Below are positions 49,895-62,340 of a stretch of DNA of 64,000 bases, in pieces. Within the stretch, counting starts at the first letter, position 1; each line of letters starts with the position of its first letter. This DNA is from an uncultured SAR86 cluster bacterium (GTDB taxonomy: Bacteria; Pseudomonadota; Gammaproteobacteria; Magnimaribacterales; D2472). The stretch is taken from assembly GCA_902547295.1 (NCBI GenBank), contig CACCNJ010000002.1, forward strand, positions 62,001 to 126,000, given 5' to 3'. A program made the position numbers and the translations under genes. A model generated the notes under the pieces. It ran no database searches. It was not told the DNA's origin and worked only from the letters and a program-made list of their open reading frames with translations.

Positions 49895-50105
49895 GTTGTT
49901 ATTTATTTGTTAATAATTTTGTATTGTTTTTTTTGCTAACAACTTGTTAAGTATTTGTTACATGTTTCTAAACAAAGCTTAACCGTTTTTATAAATTAAA
50001 AAATCCTATATAAAGAAAGGGTTTGCAGGGGTTTTTAACATAAAACGATCAACACAATAGAAATAACAAAAAGTATATAATATAGATATTAAAGTTTAAT
50101 TATTA
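49895..50105. other. AT-rich spacer at the strand-composition switch
   Basis: This 211-base gene-free stretch lies between mnmE and mnmG, the position of oriC in E. coli. The plus strand changes within it from T/G-rich (49861-49920 has 32 T, 19 A, 9 G and no C) to A-rich (50041 onwards). It contains paired TTGTTA repeats at 49896-49965 and a palindrome TAACAACTTGTTA at 49937-49949. A TATAAT at 50076-50081 could serve mnmG, without a good minus 35. I see no perfect DnaA box here. Confidence 0.6.
49896..49965 (+). repeat. Two pairs of 11-bp TTGTTA iterons
   Basis: TTGTTA begins at 49896, 49907, 49944 and 49955. The spacings are 11, 37 and 11 bases, so the copies form two tandem pairs of 11-bp units (TTGTTATTTAT, TTGTTAATAAT; TTGTTAAGTAT, TTGTTACATGT). 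A fifth, inverted copy (CTAACAA, 49936-49942) precedes the second pair and makes a palindrome with it. One-turn spacing suggests a protein-binding array, but the AT-rich background raises chance matches. Confidence 0.55.
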
Positions 50106-51950
50106 ATGAACAAATACGATGTGATAGTTGTTGGAGGTGGTCATGCCGGGGTTGAGGCAGCATACGCTGTATACAGATTAGGTATGTCATGCGCTCTTGT
50201 CACCTTTAACAAAAATGCCATAGGTCAGATGTCTTGCAATCCCGCAATTGGGGGTTTGGGTAAATCACATATAGTCAGAGAGATTGATGCTATGGGTGGC
50301 TTGATGCCAACAGCCACTGATATGTCAGGTATCCAATATAGAACACTTAATACAAGAAAAGGAGATGCGGTTCAGGCTTTAAGGGTTCAGTGTGATAGAG
50401 ATCTTTACAAAAAAGCAGTTCAAAAAATACTAAAAAAAACAAATATCGATGTATACGAAGATGAGGTTGAGGATATTTTAATTAAAAACAATAAAGTAAC
50501 CGGGGTAATAACAAGCAACCAAATCATATTAGCAAAAAGAACCATCTTAACCACAGGTACATTTTTAAACGGAAAGATGTATGTAGGAAATGAAGTAACC
50601 AAAGGTGGAAGAATGGGTGATGGAACGGCTATACCACTATCTGAAAAACTTTATTCACTAAAACTACCCATGGGAAGATTAAAAACAGGAACCCCAGCCA
50701 GGATAAAGCTTTCAAGCATTTCAACATCCTTCATGGAAGAGCAGCCCGGTGAAAAACCTACGCCATGGATGTCCCTATACAACAGACCAAAAAAACATCA
50801 AAAACAACTCTCATGCTTTATAACAAGAACCAATAAAAAAACCCATGAAATAATAAAAGAAAACACTCATTTGTCAGCTATGTATTCTGGAGATATTGTA
50901 GGAATAGGGCCCAGGTATTGCCCATCAATCGAAGACAAGGTAAATAGATTTAGTGACAAAGAAAGCCACCAAATATTTATTGAACCCGAAGGCATAAACA
51001 AAAACCTAATATATCCTAATGGAATATCAACAAGTCTGCCCAGAAGGGCACAAGAAGATTTTATACGCTCTATTAAAGGTCTCGAAGGGGCGATCATAAC
51101 CGAGTTTGGCTATGCTGTAGAGTATGATTTTGTAGACCCAAGAAACCTAAAAACATCATTAGAAACAAAGTTCCTTAACAATTTTTATTTAGCGGGACAA
51201 ATAAACGGAACAACAGGATATGAAGAAGCCGCCGCCCAAGGTTTAATAGCCGGCCTTAATGCTGTGAGATCAATTCAAAAAAAACAACCCATGGTTTTAA
51301 AAAGAAGCGAAGCATATATAGGAGTTTTAATAGACGACCTAACAACACACGGAATTACAGAGCCCTACAGAATGTTTACAAGCAGAGCAGAACACAGACT
51401 TATGCTTTCTCAAAACAACGCAGAACAAAGACTTTTAATAAAAGCGTTTAATGCTGGGCTTGTAGATGCCGAAAGAAAAAACAGTTTCACAACCAAAGAA
51501 GTGGAATATAAAGAATTCCTAGAAGCAATAAAAAAAATCAAAACAACGAAAATCATAGACAGAAAAAACAAAACACTAAAACTAAACGAAAGCAAAAACG
51601 TCTTTGAGCTTTTAAAGAGAACAGATATTGATACAACAAAAATTTTTAAACCAAAAAAGAAAGACAGAAACCTTTATAAAAGAGCCGCAACCGAATCAAA
51701 GTACATTGGCTATGTTGAAAAACAAAAAAGAGAAATTAAAAAAACACAAAAACAAAACAACAAAAAAATACCCCAAGACCTTAAGTATAACAACATACCC
51801 GGACTCTCCAACGAGGTTAAAGAAAAACTTATCAAACATAAACCCGAAACCATAGGGCACGCATCAAAAATTGAAGGCGTTACACCAGCAGCAGTAAACC
51901 TTATATTGATTCAAATAAAGAAAAAAGAAATTTTAAAACAACATGCCTAA
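50106..51950 (+). CDS. mnmG: tRNA uridine 5-carboxymethylaminomethyl modification enzyme MnmG
   Basis: This FAD-dependent partner of MnmE modifies U34 of tRNAs. The 614 residues begin with the FAD-binding motif [14 protein letters not shown] near 6-19 and contain [22 protein letters not shown] near 38-59 with the conserved cysteine. TTGTFLNG and GRMKTGTP-like [11 protein letters not shown] follow, then [11 protein letters not shown] near 272-282 with the second catalytic cysteine region. [15 protein letters not shown] is near 368-382, and a helical MnmE-binding C-terminus ends the protein. The C-terminal third is very lysine-rich, reflecting an A- and C-rich coding strand that contrasts sharply with mnmE. 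It overlaps rsmG by 8 bases. Confidence 0.96.
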   Translation: MNKYDVIVVGGGHAGVEAAYAVYRLGMSCALVTFNKNAIGQMSCNPAIGGLGKSHIVREIDAMGGLMPTATDMSGIQYRTLNTRKGDAVQALRVQCDRDLYKKAVQKILKKTNIDVYEDEVEDILIKNNKVTGVITSNQIILAKRTILTTGTFLNGKMYVGNEVTKGGRMGDGTAIPLSEKLYSLKLPMGRLKTGTPARIKLSSISTSFMEEQPGEKPTPWMSLYNRPKKHQKQLSCFITRTNKKTHEIIKENTHLSAMYSGDIVGIGPRYCPSIEDKVNRFSDKESHQIFIEPEGINKNLIYPNGISTSLPRRAQEDFIRSIKGLEGAIITEFGYAVEYDFVDPRNLKTSLETKFLNNFYLAGQINGTTGYEEAAAQGLIAGLNAVRSIQKKQPMVLKRSEAYIGVLIDDLTTHGITEPYRMFTSRAEHRLMLSQNNAEQRLLIKAFNAGLVDAERKNSFTTKEVEYKEFLEAIKKIKTTKIIDRKNKTLKLNESKNVFELLKRTDIDTTKIFKPKKKDRNLYKRAATESKYIGYVEKQKREIKKTQKQNNKKIPQDLKYNNIPGLSNEVKEKLIKHKPETIGHASKIEGVTPAAVNLILIQIKKKEILKQHA

Positions 51951-52530
51951 AGTCTTTTCAGACGAACAAGAAAACAAAATAAAAACATTTATAAACCTTG
52001 CTCTAGACTTCAACAAAACCCACAACATTTTTTCAAGAGAATCCTATGACGAGGTATATGAGAACGATATTTTAGACTGCCAGCCACTAATTAATTATAT
52101 AAAAAAGAATGAAAGCGTATTAGATCTTGGTTCGGGAGGGGGCTTCCCAGGAATACTATTATCAATAATAAAACCAGAAAACAAAATAAACTTATTAGAG
52201 AGCAATAACAAGAAGTGCTATTTTCTAAAAAAAGTATCCTACGAGCTGAACCTAAAGAATACAAAAATAATTAACAAAACAATCACCAAAAAAAACAAGC
52301 TAGGCAAGTTTGACATCATTACCTCAAGAGCTTTTGCCACTATTGAAAAAACAATAAACCTCACAAAAACAAACACTCACGAAAACACAAAATACCTTTT
52401 ACTTAAAGGAAAAGCATCAAATATTAAAAAGGAGCTAAAAGATATCGACAAAAATATGCTCAGATATGAAATAATCAATCAAGATACAACAAAAGAAAGA
52501 AACATAGTTTTATTAAGCAAAGATGAATAA
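51943..52530 (+). CDS. rsmG: 16S rRNA (guanine-N7) methyltransferase RsmG
   Basis: The enzyme methylates N7 of G527 in 16S rRNA with S-adenosylmethionine. The 195-residue protein has [23 protein letters not shown] near 24-46, the SAM-binding motif [13 protein letters not shown] near 60-72, [12 protein letters not shown] near 86-97 and the SRAFA segment near 127-131. Its coding strand is strongly A and C biased (17 C to 4 G in 52321-52380). It overlaps mnmG and parA by 8 bases each, so translation of the block is coupled. Confidence 0.94.
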   Translation: MPKVFSDEQENKIKTFINLALDFNKTHNIFSRESYDEVYENDILDCQPLINYIKKNESVLDLGSGGGFPGILLSIIKPENKINLLESNNKKCYFLKKVSYELNLKNTKIINKTITKKNKLGKFDIITSRAFATIEKTINLTKTNTHENTKYLLLKGKASNIKKELKDIDKNMLRYEIINQDTTKERNIVLLSKDE

Positions 52531-53284
52531 AGTAATTGCAATTGCTAACCAAAAAGGAGGGGTTGGCAAAACAACAACAGCAGTTAACCTCGCCGCAAGC
52601 CTGGCCGCAACCAAAAGAAAAGTATTATTAATAGACCTTGACCCACAAGGGAATGCCACAACCGCGGCAGGTATTAAGGAAAACGCCACCACAAACCTTT
52701 ACAACCACTACTTTGAAAATACCTCAATAGAAGACTGCGTCTATGAAAGCAGCGACGGTTATAAAATTATACCTGGAGGAGAGGAGCTCATTGCCCTCGA
52801 AATAGCAATAAGAAATGATAACAAACAAGGTTTCATGTCTAAAAGCTTAGAACCAATTTCTCAAAACTATGACTATACAATTATTGATACACCCCCGACC
52901 CTAAACCAACTTACTATCGAGGGTTTGTTTTGTGCCTCTGGAACGCTTATCCCACTTCAGTGCGAATATTACTCACTCGAAGGAGTAACAGGGCTTATGA
53001 ATACTATTGAAACAATATCAAACAAAAATATGTCATCAAACAGGATCCTTGGGATAGTAAGAACAATGGTGGATATGAGAAACAACCTTGCAAAAGAGGT
53101 TTCTGATGAGCTTGAAAAACACTTTGAAAGCTTGGTGTTTAATACCCTTATTCCCAGAAATGTAAAACTGGCCGAGGCCCCAAGTCATGGAATATCTGGT
53201 ATAAAATACAAACCAGATTCTTATGGAGCAAGAGCATATTTAGCGCTAGCAGGAGAGCTTATTAGAAAGGTGGAGTATGTCTGA
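52523..53284 (+). CDS. parA: Chromosome partitioning ATPase ParA (Soj)
   Basis: ParA binds DNA in its ATP form and moves ParB-parS complexes to segregate origins. The 253-residue protein begins with the deviant Walker A QKGGVGKTTTAVNLAA near 8-23, then LLIDLDPQGNATTAAG near 35-50, the Walker B-like YTIIDTPPTLNQLTIEGL near 113-130 and the C-terminal PRNVKLAEAPSHGI near 212-225. The lack of an N-terminal extension marks the chromosomal Soj type. It overlaps rsmG and parB by 8 bases each. A matching parS is in recF. Confidence 0.96.
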   Translation: MNKVIAIANQKGGVGKTTTAVNLAASLAATKRKVLLIDLDPQGNATTAAGIKENATTNLYNHYFENTSIEDCVYESSDGYKIIPGGEELIALEIAIRNDNKQGFMSKSLEPISQNYDYTIIDTPPTLNQLTIEGLFCASGTLIPLQCEYYSLEGVTGLMNTIETISNKNMSSNRILGIVRTMVDMRNNLAKEVSDELEKHFESLVFNTLIPRNVKLAEAPSHGISGIKYKPDSYGARAYLALAGELIRKVEYV

Positions 53285-54002
53285 AGAAAATAAAACACTA
53301 AACAAGGGACTAGATGCGCTTTTGGGACAATCTAATACCAACCAAAGATCTGTAAAAGAAATAGAAATATCAAAAATTAAACCAGGTAGGTTTCAACCAA
53401 GATCAAACTTTGATAATGAAAAGCTTCAGGAATTAACTGAATCGATAAAAAAACAAGGAGTTCTTTCACCCATTTTAGTCAGAGAGCTTGGTCTTAATGA
53501 GTATGAGGTTATTGCTGGCGAGAGAAGGTTAAGATCATCAAAAATGGCGGGACTATTAACGATACCTTGTTTGGTAGATCAAAAAAAAGATCAAGACGCC
53601 CTTGTGTCGGCCCTTATAGAGAACCTTCAAAGAGAAGACCTTAATCCTGTTGAAGAGGCAAGAGGTCTTGATAGACTAAAAAGAGAGTTTGGACTTACAC
53701 AAGACGAAGTGGCGTCTTCAACAGGCAAAGCAAGAAGCACAATAGCCAACTCACTTAGAATATTATCTTTACCAACATCGGTTCTTGATTTGCTTTCAGA
53801 GGGAAAAATTGAAAAGGGACATGCAAAACTTTTAGCATCAATGCCACCCTCTGATGCGGAAAAAATGGCAAGAAAAATAATTAAGGAAAGATTGACCGTA
53901 AAAGATCTCAGTAACGTTTCTTTAAAAAAACAAATCCAAAAACTCACCAAAATCCAAACAAAAAGATACCGATATGTTGAATATAGAACAAGAGATGTCT
54001 GA
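53277..54002 (+). CDS. parB: Chromosome partitioning protein ParB, frameshifted before its C-terminal domain
   Basis: ParB is a CTP-dependent clamp that loads at parS and spreads along DNA. This frame encodes the N-terminal ParB/Srx CTPase region (RFQPRSNFD near 39-47, GVLSPILVR near 62-70, EVIAGERRLRSSKMAG near 78-93, ENLQREDLNPVEEA near 114-127). The helix-turn-helix follows (LTQDEVASSTGKARSTIANSLRIL) to about residue 215. It then ends RYRYVEYRTRDV, which is not ParB-like. The proper dimerisation domain continues in the plus-one frame from about 53926 to 54117. One A fewer in the A7 run at 53924-53930 would restore a full protein of about 279 residues. It could be a sequencing error, a real mutation or slippage. 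Confidence 0.9.
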   Translation: MSEENKTLNKGLDALLGQSNTNQRSVKEIEISKIKPGRFQPRSNFDNEKLQELTESIKKQGVLSPILVRELGLNEYEVIAGERRLRSSKMAGLLTIPCLVDQKKDQDALVSALIENLQREDLNPVEEARGLDRLKREFGLTQDEVASSTGKARSTIANSLRILSLPTSVLDLLSEGKIEKGHAKLLASMPPSDAEKMARKIIKERLTVKDLSNVSLKKQIQKLTKIQTKRYRYVEYRTRDV

Positions 54003-54117
54003 ATCATTTGGACATAAGGTTGAAATAGAAACCAAGAATAAAAAATCTGGAAAAGTAACTATTTTTTACAAAAGTCTTGATGAACTTGATAATATTATTG
54101 CAAAGATAAAAAAATAA
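53926..54117 (+). pseudogene. parB: Displaced C-terminal dimerisation domain of ParB
   Basis: In the frame one base ahead of parB, an open stretch from the A7 run encodes a lysine-rich linker (SKQKDTD) followed by MLNIEQEMSESFGHKVEIE and then GKVTIFYKSLDELDNIIAKIKK. This is the typical ParB C-terminal leucine-zipper domain, which normally ends in a Y-x-S-LDEL helix. It has no own gene start with a ribosome binding site, although an ATG at 53974 is available. It belongs to parB and shows that the upstream frame is interrupted rather than naturally short. Confidence 0.85.
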
Positions 54118-54129
54118 CTGACAAACAAC

Positions 54130-54158
54130 TTGTTTATCAATGATTATGTTTCTATAAT
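54130..54158 (+). promoter_or_regulatory. Promoter of the atp operon
   Basis: TTGTTT at 54130-54135 and a perfect TATAAT at 54153-54158 are separated by exactly 17 bases, a good sigma-70 pattern. It lies 42 bases before atpI and 12 bases after the restored end of parB. It is the best promoter match I found. Confidence 0.7.
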
Positions 54159-54200
54159 TCTCGCCAGAAAAAATATATAAATATATCCCAAAGCCTGAGT

Positions 54201-55429
<1,229 letters not shown>

Positions 55430-55443
55430 TCCTCAAATTATAG

Positions 55444-55674
<231 letters not shown>

Positions 55675-55693
55675 AAAGTATAGAAGCTAAAAA

Positions 55694-56164
55694 ATGAACA
55701 TAAACGCAACCTTAATTGCCCAAGCAGTTGTAATGATTGTATTTGTAGCAATCTGTTGGAGATATATTTATCCTCCTATTCTCTCAGTTATGAAAGAAAG
55801 AGAAAAAAGGATATCTGACGGTCTTGAGGCTGCAAAAAAAGCTGATGATTCATTAGAAGAAGCCAAGCTTGCCTTTGATAAAGAACTCAATCAGGCAAAG
55901 GCCGAAGCAGCAGAAATTCTTGATAAAGCAAATGCTAGAGCATCTCAAATTGTAAGTGATGCTGCATCTAAAGCAGAGGCAGAAGCTGAAAAGATACTAA
56001 CCTCAGCATCAACAACAATAGAAAATGAAACCAATAAAGCTAAAGAGGAATTGAGGCAGCAGATGTCAGACATAATAATTGATACCACTCAAAAAATTCT
56101 TGGGGATGAGATATCAAAGGAAAAACATGAAGAAATCCTCAAAAAAGCTGCTGAGGAATTATAA
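55694..56164 (+). CDS. atpF: ATP synthase F0 subunit b
   Basis: Subunit b is the peripheral stalk that links the membrane sector to F1. The 156 residues comprise one N-terminal transmembrane helix (about 5-26, ending WRYIYPPILSVMKER) and a long charged, alanine-rich helix forming a dimeric coiled coil. It ends near the delta-binding C-terminus. The length matches E. coli (156). It lies between atpE and atpH with 19- and 3-base gaps. Confidence 0.95.
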   Translation: MNINATLIAQAVVMIVFVAICWRYIYPPILSVMKEREKRISDGLEAAKKADDSLEEAKLAFDKELNQAKAEAAEILDKANARASQIVSDAASKAEAEAEKILTSASTTIENETNKAKEELRQQMSDIIIDTTQKILGDEISKEKHEEILKKAAEEL

Positions 56165-56167
56165 AAA

Positions 56168-56704
56168 ATGATTGAGTTAACGCCTCTTGCCAGACCATAT
56201 GCCAAAGCATTATTTGCCTCGGCATTAGAATCTAAAAACATTGACGAAATGGCGTCTGAGTTAAAAACTATGGCGCTAGCATCAAAAACCGATGGTGTAA
56301 TTAATACCATTGAAAATCCTGTCTTATCAAGACAAGATGTTGTAACTGTATTGGTTGATATATTTGATGAAAGTATTTCTGATACCTCAAAAAAGCTAAT
56401 AGAAATATTATCAGAAAATAAACGCCTAAATCTTCTCGAATCAATCTATATAATTTATCAAGAACTTTTAGAAGAGCATAAAGAACAAAAATCAGTAGAA
56501 GTTTTTGTAGCTGTTGATCCTGGGGAAGAGGCCAAACAAAATATTGAAGACAAATTAAAATCAACCTATGGCAAAGATGCCAATATTTATTTTTCTAAAG
56601 ACCCATCAATGATGGGCGGCCTATCAATAAAGATAGGAGATGAGACATTAGACCTTTCCATTAAAGGTAAGGTTAAAAAACTTATAAACCAATTAAATTT
56701 TTAA
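56168..56704 (+). CDS. atpH: ATP synthase F1 subunit delta
   Basis: Subunit delta joins the peripheral stalk to the top of the alpha3beta3 head. The 178 residues open with the family helix ARPYAKALFASA near 7-18, form the N-terminal six-helix bundle, and end with the conserved DPSMMGGLSIKIGDETLDLSIKGKVKKL region near 143-170. Spacing to both neighbours is 3 to 9 bases. Confidence 0.95.
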   Translation: MIELTPLARPYAKALFASALESKNIDEMASELKTMALASKTDGVINTIENPVLSRQDVVTVLVDIFDESISDTSKKLIEILSENKRLNLLESIYIIYQELLEEHKEQKSVEVFVAVDPGEEAKQNIEDKLKSTYGKDANIYFSKDPSMMGGLSIKIGDETLDLSIKGKVKKLINQLNF

Positions 56705-56713
56705 GGTGAAAAT

Positions 56714-58258
56714 ATGAGCCAATTAAATCCATCAGAAATTTCCAGCGTTCTAAAAGAGAAAATTGCTGGCCTTGATCTATCAGCTGAAAGAAAAAATGAA
56801 GGCATAGTTGTAAGTGTCTCAGACGGTATTGTAAGAATTCATGGTATGGGTGACGTCATGTATGGTGAGGTTATTGAATTTGAAAATGGCACAAAAGGAA
56901 TGGCACTTAACTTAGAACAAGATTCTGTTGGCGCAGTTGTTCTTGGTGATTATCTTGAAATTATTGAAGGTCAAAAAGCTGTTTGTACTGGAAAAGTTTT
57001 AGAGGTGCCTGTTGGGGAGGCAATGCTTGGTAGAGTTGTAAATACATTGGGTGCACCTATTGATGGTAAGGGTGAAATTAATGCTGAACACTCCTCACCA
57101 GTTGAGGTTGTTGCTCCTGGAGTTATTGCACGTCAGTCAGTAGATCAACCCGTTCAAATTGGCTTAAAAGCTGTTGATGCTATGGTTCCAATTGGAAGAG
57201 GCCAAAGGGAGTTAATTATTGGTGACAGGCAGACTGGTAAAACAGCTGTTGCAATTGACGCAATCATTAATCAAAAGGGTACAGGCATTAAATGTATCTA
57301 CGTTGCTATTGGTCAAAAACAATCAACTGTTGCTAATGTTGTTCGAAAACTAGAAGAGTATGGAGCTATGGAGCATACCATTGTTGTTTCAGCCACAGCT
57401 GCTGATCCAGCACCTATGCAATATTTGTCAGCCTATGCTGGATGCACAATGGGAGAATATTTTAGAGATAAAGGGGAAGATGCTCTAATAGTATACGATG
57501 ACCTCTCAAAACAAGCTGTCGCATATAGACAGGTATCATTGCTTCTTAAAAGACCTCCAGGAAGAGAGGCATATCCTGGAGACGTATTCTATCTTCACTC
57601 AAGGTTGCTTGAGAGGGCTGCGAGAGTAAATGCCGAATATGTTGAACAAGTTACCGGTGGAAAAGTTAAAGGTAAGACAGGTTCACTAACCGCATTACCA
57701 ATTATTGAAACTTTGGCTGGAGACGTTTCGGCTTTTGTTCCAACCAATGTAATTTCCATTACAGACGGACAAATATATTTAGAAACAGAATTATTTAATT
57801 CAGGCGTAAGACCCGCGATTAACCCAGGTTTATCTGTATCAAGGGTTGGCGGATCAGCGCAAACGAAAATTATGAAAAAATTAGCTGGTGGTGTGAGAAC
57901 TGCGTTAGCTCAATATCGTGAATTAGCTGCTTTCTCTCAGTTTGCTTCTGATTTAGACGATGCTACCAAACAGCAACTTGCAAATGGTAAAGCTTTCACA
58001 GAACTTCTAAAACAAAAACAATATGCGCCAATGAGTGTTGCTCAACAAGCATTAAGTTTATTTGCAGCTGACAGAGGATACATGGCAGATGTTGAGGTTG
58101 AAAAAATTCTTGATTTTGAAGAAGCCCTTCATGGATATTTGACCTCTGAAAAAGGTGATCTTGAAGAGCAAATTAACTCAACAGGCGATTGGAACGATGA
58201 TATTGAAGCACAATTCACGGCTTTGGTTGAAGACTTTAAGAAAACACAAACTTATTAA
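56714..58258 (+). CDS. atpA: ATP synthase F1 subunit alpha
   Basis: The alpha subunit carries the non-catalytic nucleotide sites of F1. The 514-residue protein has the N-terminal beta-barrel, the P-loop [13 protein letters not shown] near 169-181, the [17 protein letters not shown] region near 258-274 with the Walker B acid, and the alpha/beta signature [17 protein letters not shown] near 364-380 with the conserved arginine finger. Length equals the E. coli protein within one residue. Confidence 0.98.
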   Translation: MSQLNPSEISSVLKEKIAGLDLSAERKNEGIVVSVSDGIVRIHGMGDVMYGEVIEFENGTKGMALNLEQDSVGAVVLGDYLEIIEGQKAVCTGKVLEVPVGEAMLGRVVNTLGAPIDGKGEINAEHSSPVEVVAPGVIARQSVDQPVQIGLKAVDAMVPIGRGQRELIIGDRQTGKTAVAIDAIINQKGTGIKCIYVAIGQKQSTVANVVRKLEEYGAMEHTIVVSATAADPAPMQYLSAYAGCTMGEYFRDKGEDALIVYDDLSKQAVAYRQVSLLLKRPPGREAYPGDVFYLHSRLLERAARVNAEYVEQVTGGKVKGKTGSLTALPIIETLAGDVSAFVPTNVISITDGQIYLETELFNSGVRPAINPGLSVSRVGGSAQTKIMKKLAGGVRTALAQYRELAAFSQFASDLDDATKQQLANGKAFTELLKQKQYAPMSVAQQALSLFAADRGYMADVEVEKILDFEEALHGYLTSEKGDLEEQINSTGDWNDDIEAQFTALVEDFKKTQTY

Positions 58259-58268
58259 ATTATAAATA

Positions 58269-60540
<2,272 letters not shown>

Positions 60541-60542
60541 GT

Positions 60543-60956
60543 ATGAATACCATAAAAATAAATATAGTTTCTTCAAGTGAAGAGATCTATTCTGGAGAAG
60601 CAACTATGGTGTTTGCTACTGGAACTCTAGGAGAGCTTGGAATCGCACCAGGCCACACACCTCTTTTAACTGGACTAGCTGCTGGACCTGTAAGAGTTCA
60701 AAATGGATCGGATGAAGAAACATTTTTTTGTTCTGGTGGTTTTTTGGAGGTTCAACCTGACTTAGTAACTGTTCTATCTGATACTGCAGAAAGGGCGGAA
60801 AGCTTGGACGAGTCCGAAGCGATTAAAGCAAAAGAAGTCGCAGAACAGGAACTTGCAAATAAAGACACCACAATTGATTATGCTAAAGCTTCAGCTCAAC
60901 TTGCAGAAGCTGTTGCAAGACTTAAGACTATTCAAAAATTGCGAAAAAAACAGTAA
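60543..60956 (+). CDS. atpC: ATP synthase F1 subunit epsilon
   Basis: The epsilon subunit sits on the rotor and inhibits ATP hydrolysis. The 137 residues comprise the N-terminal beta-sandwich with GELGIAPGHTPLLTGLAAGPVRV near 30-52 and FFCSGGFLEVQPDLVTVLSD near 61-80, followed by two C-terminal helices (about 88-135). It is the last gene of the atp operon, two bases after atpD, and glmU follows after 22 bases, as in many gammaproteobacteria. Confidence 0.95.
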   Translation: MNTIKINIVSSSEEIYSGEATMVFATGTLGELGIAPGHTPLLTGLAAGPVRVQNGSDEETFFCSGGFLEVQPDLVTVLSDTAERAESLDESEAIKAKEVAEQELANKDTTIDYAKASAQLAEAVARLKTIQKLRKKQ

Positions 60957-60978
60957 GGTATCTATTTAGCCTTATATT

Positions 60979-62334
60979 GTGAAAATTCATACTGTAATTC
61001 TAGCTGCTGGAGAGGGCTCTAGAATGTTATCAAACAAAGCAAAATCTCTTCAACCTGTTGGCGGACTTTCAATGCTAAGGCGCATTTATGATACTGTTTC
61101 AAATTTAACAGACGAAACTTCTTTTGTAGTTGGTTTCGAAAAAGATTCTGTGACTAATGAAATAGAAAAATTTTCTGGAATAAATCATATTTGTCAACAA
61201 AAAAAGCCAATCGGCACTGCAGATGCAGTGAAATCTGCACTAGACTCCATAAAACAAAACTCAAAGGTTTTAGTCTTATATGGCGATGTTCCCTTAATAA
61301 AAAAAGGAACACTTAATAATCTAATTTCAATGACAGATGACAGCCTAACGATTTTGAGCACAGAACTTAAAGATCCAACTGGCTATGGAAGAGTGAAAAA
61401 AAACGAAAATGGATTGGCAATATCAATAGTTGAGGAAAAAGATGCGTCTGAGGAAGATAAAAAGATAAAAGAAATTTTTACAGGGATACTTTGTTGTAAT
61501 AAAAAATTACTTGAAGAGGCAATAAATGAAGTAAATAACGATAATGCTGCATCAGAGTTCTATTTAACAGATATTGTTTCTATAATAAATACAAAAGGGT
61601 TTAGAATTAATACATGTATTGTCCCCAATGATGAAGTAAAGGGGGCAAATACAAAAGAAGAATTGTCAGAGTTAGAGGGAATATATAGAGAAATGAAAGC
61701 AAACGAGCTATTAAATATGGGCATAACTATATCTGATCCATCTAGAATTGACGTCAGAGGAGATGTTTCAGCTGGCAAAGATTGTTTTATTGACGTAAAT
61801 GTAATTTTGGAGGGTAATGTATCATTAGGCAATAACGTGTCTATAGGCCCAAATACAATTTTAAAAGACGTTGAGATTGGAGATAATTCAAAAATTGAGG
61901 CTTTTTCTCATTTAGTATCATCAAAAGTCGGGAATAATTGTTCTATTGGCCCATATGCAAGATTAAGAGAGGGTAGTCATATAGACGATTCAGCAAAAAT
62001 AGGAAATTTTGTTGAAACTAAAAAAACAAAAGTTGGTAAAGAGTCTAAAGCTAATCATTTTGCATATCTAGGAGATGCTGATATTGGTAGTGACTCCAAT
62101 ATAGGAGCAGGAACAATTACATGTAATTATGATGGCAAGGAAAAACATCAAACAAAGATTGGAGATAACAGCTTTGTTGGAACAAACTCATCACTAGTTG
62201 CACCGGTAACAATTGGCTCAAATGCTTATGTTGCAGCAGGATCTGTAATTACAAAAGATGTTCCTGATAATGCTCTAGGTGTAGGAAGGGCAAAGCAAAA
62301 TAACAAAGAAAATTGGTCTAAAAAGAAGGGCTAA
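60979..62334 (+). CDS. glmU: Bifunctional GlmU: GlcN-1-P acetyltransferase / GlcNAc-1-P uridylyltransferase
   Basis: GlmU acetylates glucosamine-1-phosphate and then makes UDP-GlcNAc for peptidoglycan and lipopolysaccharide. The 451 residues contain an N-terminal nucleotidyltransferase domain (VILAAGEGSRMLS near 5-17, QKKPIGTADAV near 75-85, LYGDVPLIK near 99-107). A C-terminal left-handed beta-helix follows with many hexapeptide repeats and FVETKKTKVGKESKANHFAYLGD near 338-360, which includes the acetyl-CoA site residues. The start is a GTG. It follows the atp operon and precedes glmS, the standard pairing for amino-sugar synthesis. Confidence 0.96.
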   Translation: MKIHTVILAAGEGSRMLSNKAKSLQPVGGLSMLRRIYDTVSNLTDETSFVVGFEKDSVTNEIEKFSGINHICQQKKPIGTADAVKSALDSIKQNSKVLVLYGDVPLIKKGTLNNLISMTDDSLTILSTELKDPTGYGRVKKNENGLAISIVEEKDASEEDKKIKEIFTGILCCNKKLLEEAINEVNNDNAASEFYLTDIVSIINTKGFRINTCIVPNDEVKGANTKEELSELEGIYREMKANELLNMGITISDPSRIDVRGDVSAGKDCFIDVNVILEGNVSLGNNVSIGPNTILKDVEIGDNSKIEAFSHLVSSKVGNNCSIGPYARLREGSHIDDSAKIGNFVETKKTKVGKESKANHFAYLGDADIGSDSNIGAGTITCNYDGKEKHQTKIGDNSFVGTNSSLVAPVTIGSNAYVAAGSVITKDVPDNALGVGRAKQNNKENWSKKKG

Positions 62335-62340
62335 AAAATT

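Noticed and set aside
49895-50105. Full E. coli-type oriC with DnaA boxes and 13-mers
   Set aside because: No perfect TTATNCACA and only one GATC in the spacer, so it is reported as a candidate region with repeats rather than as a proven origin.
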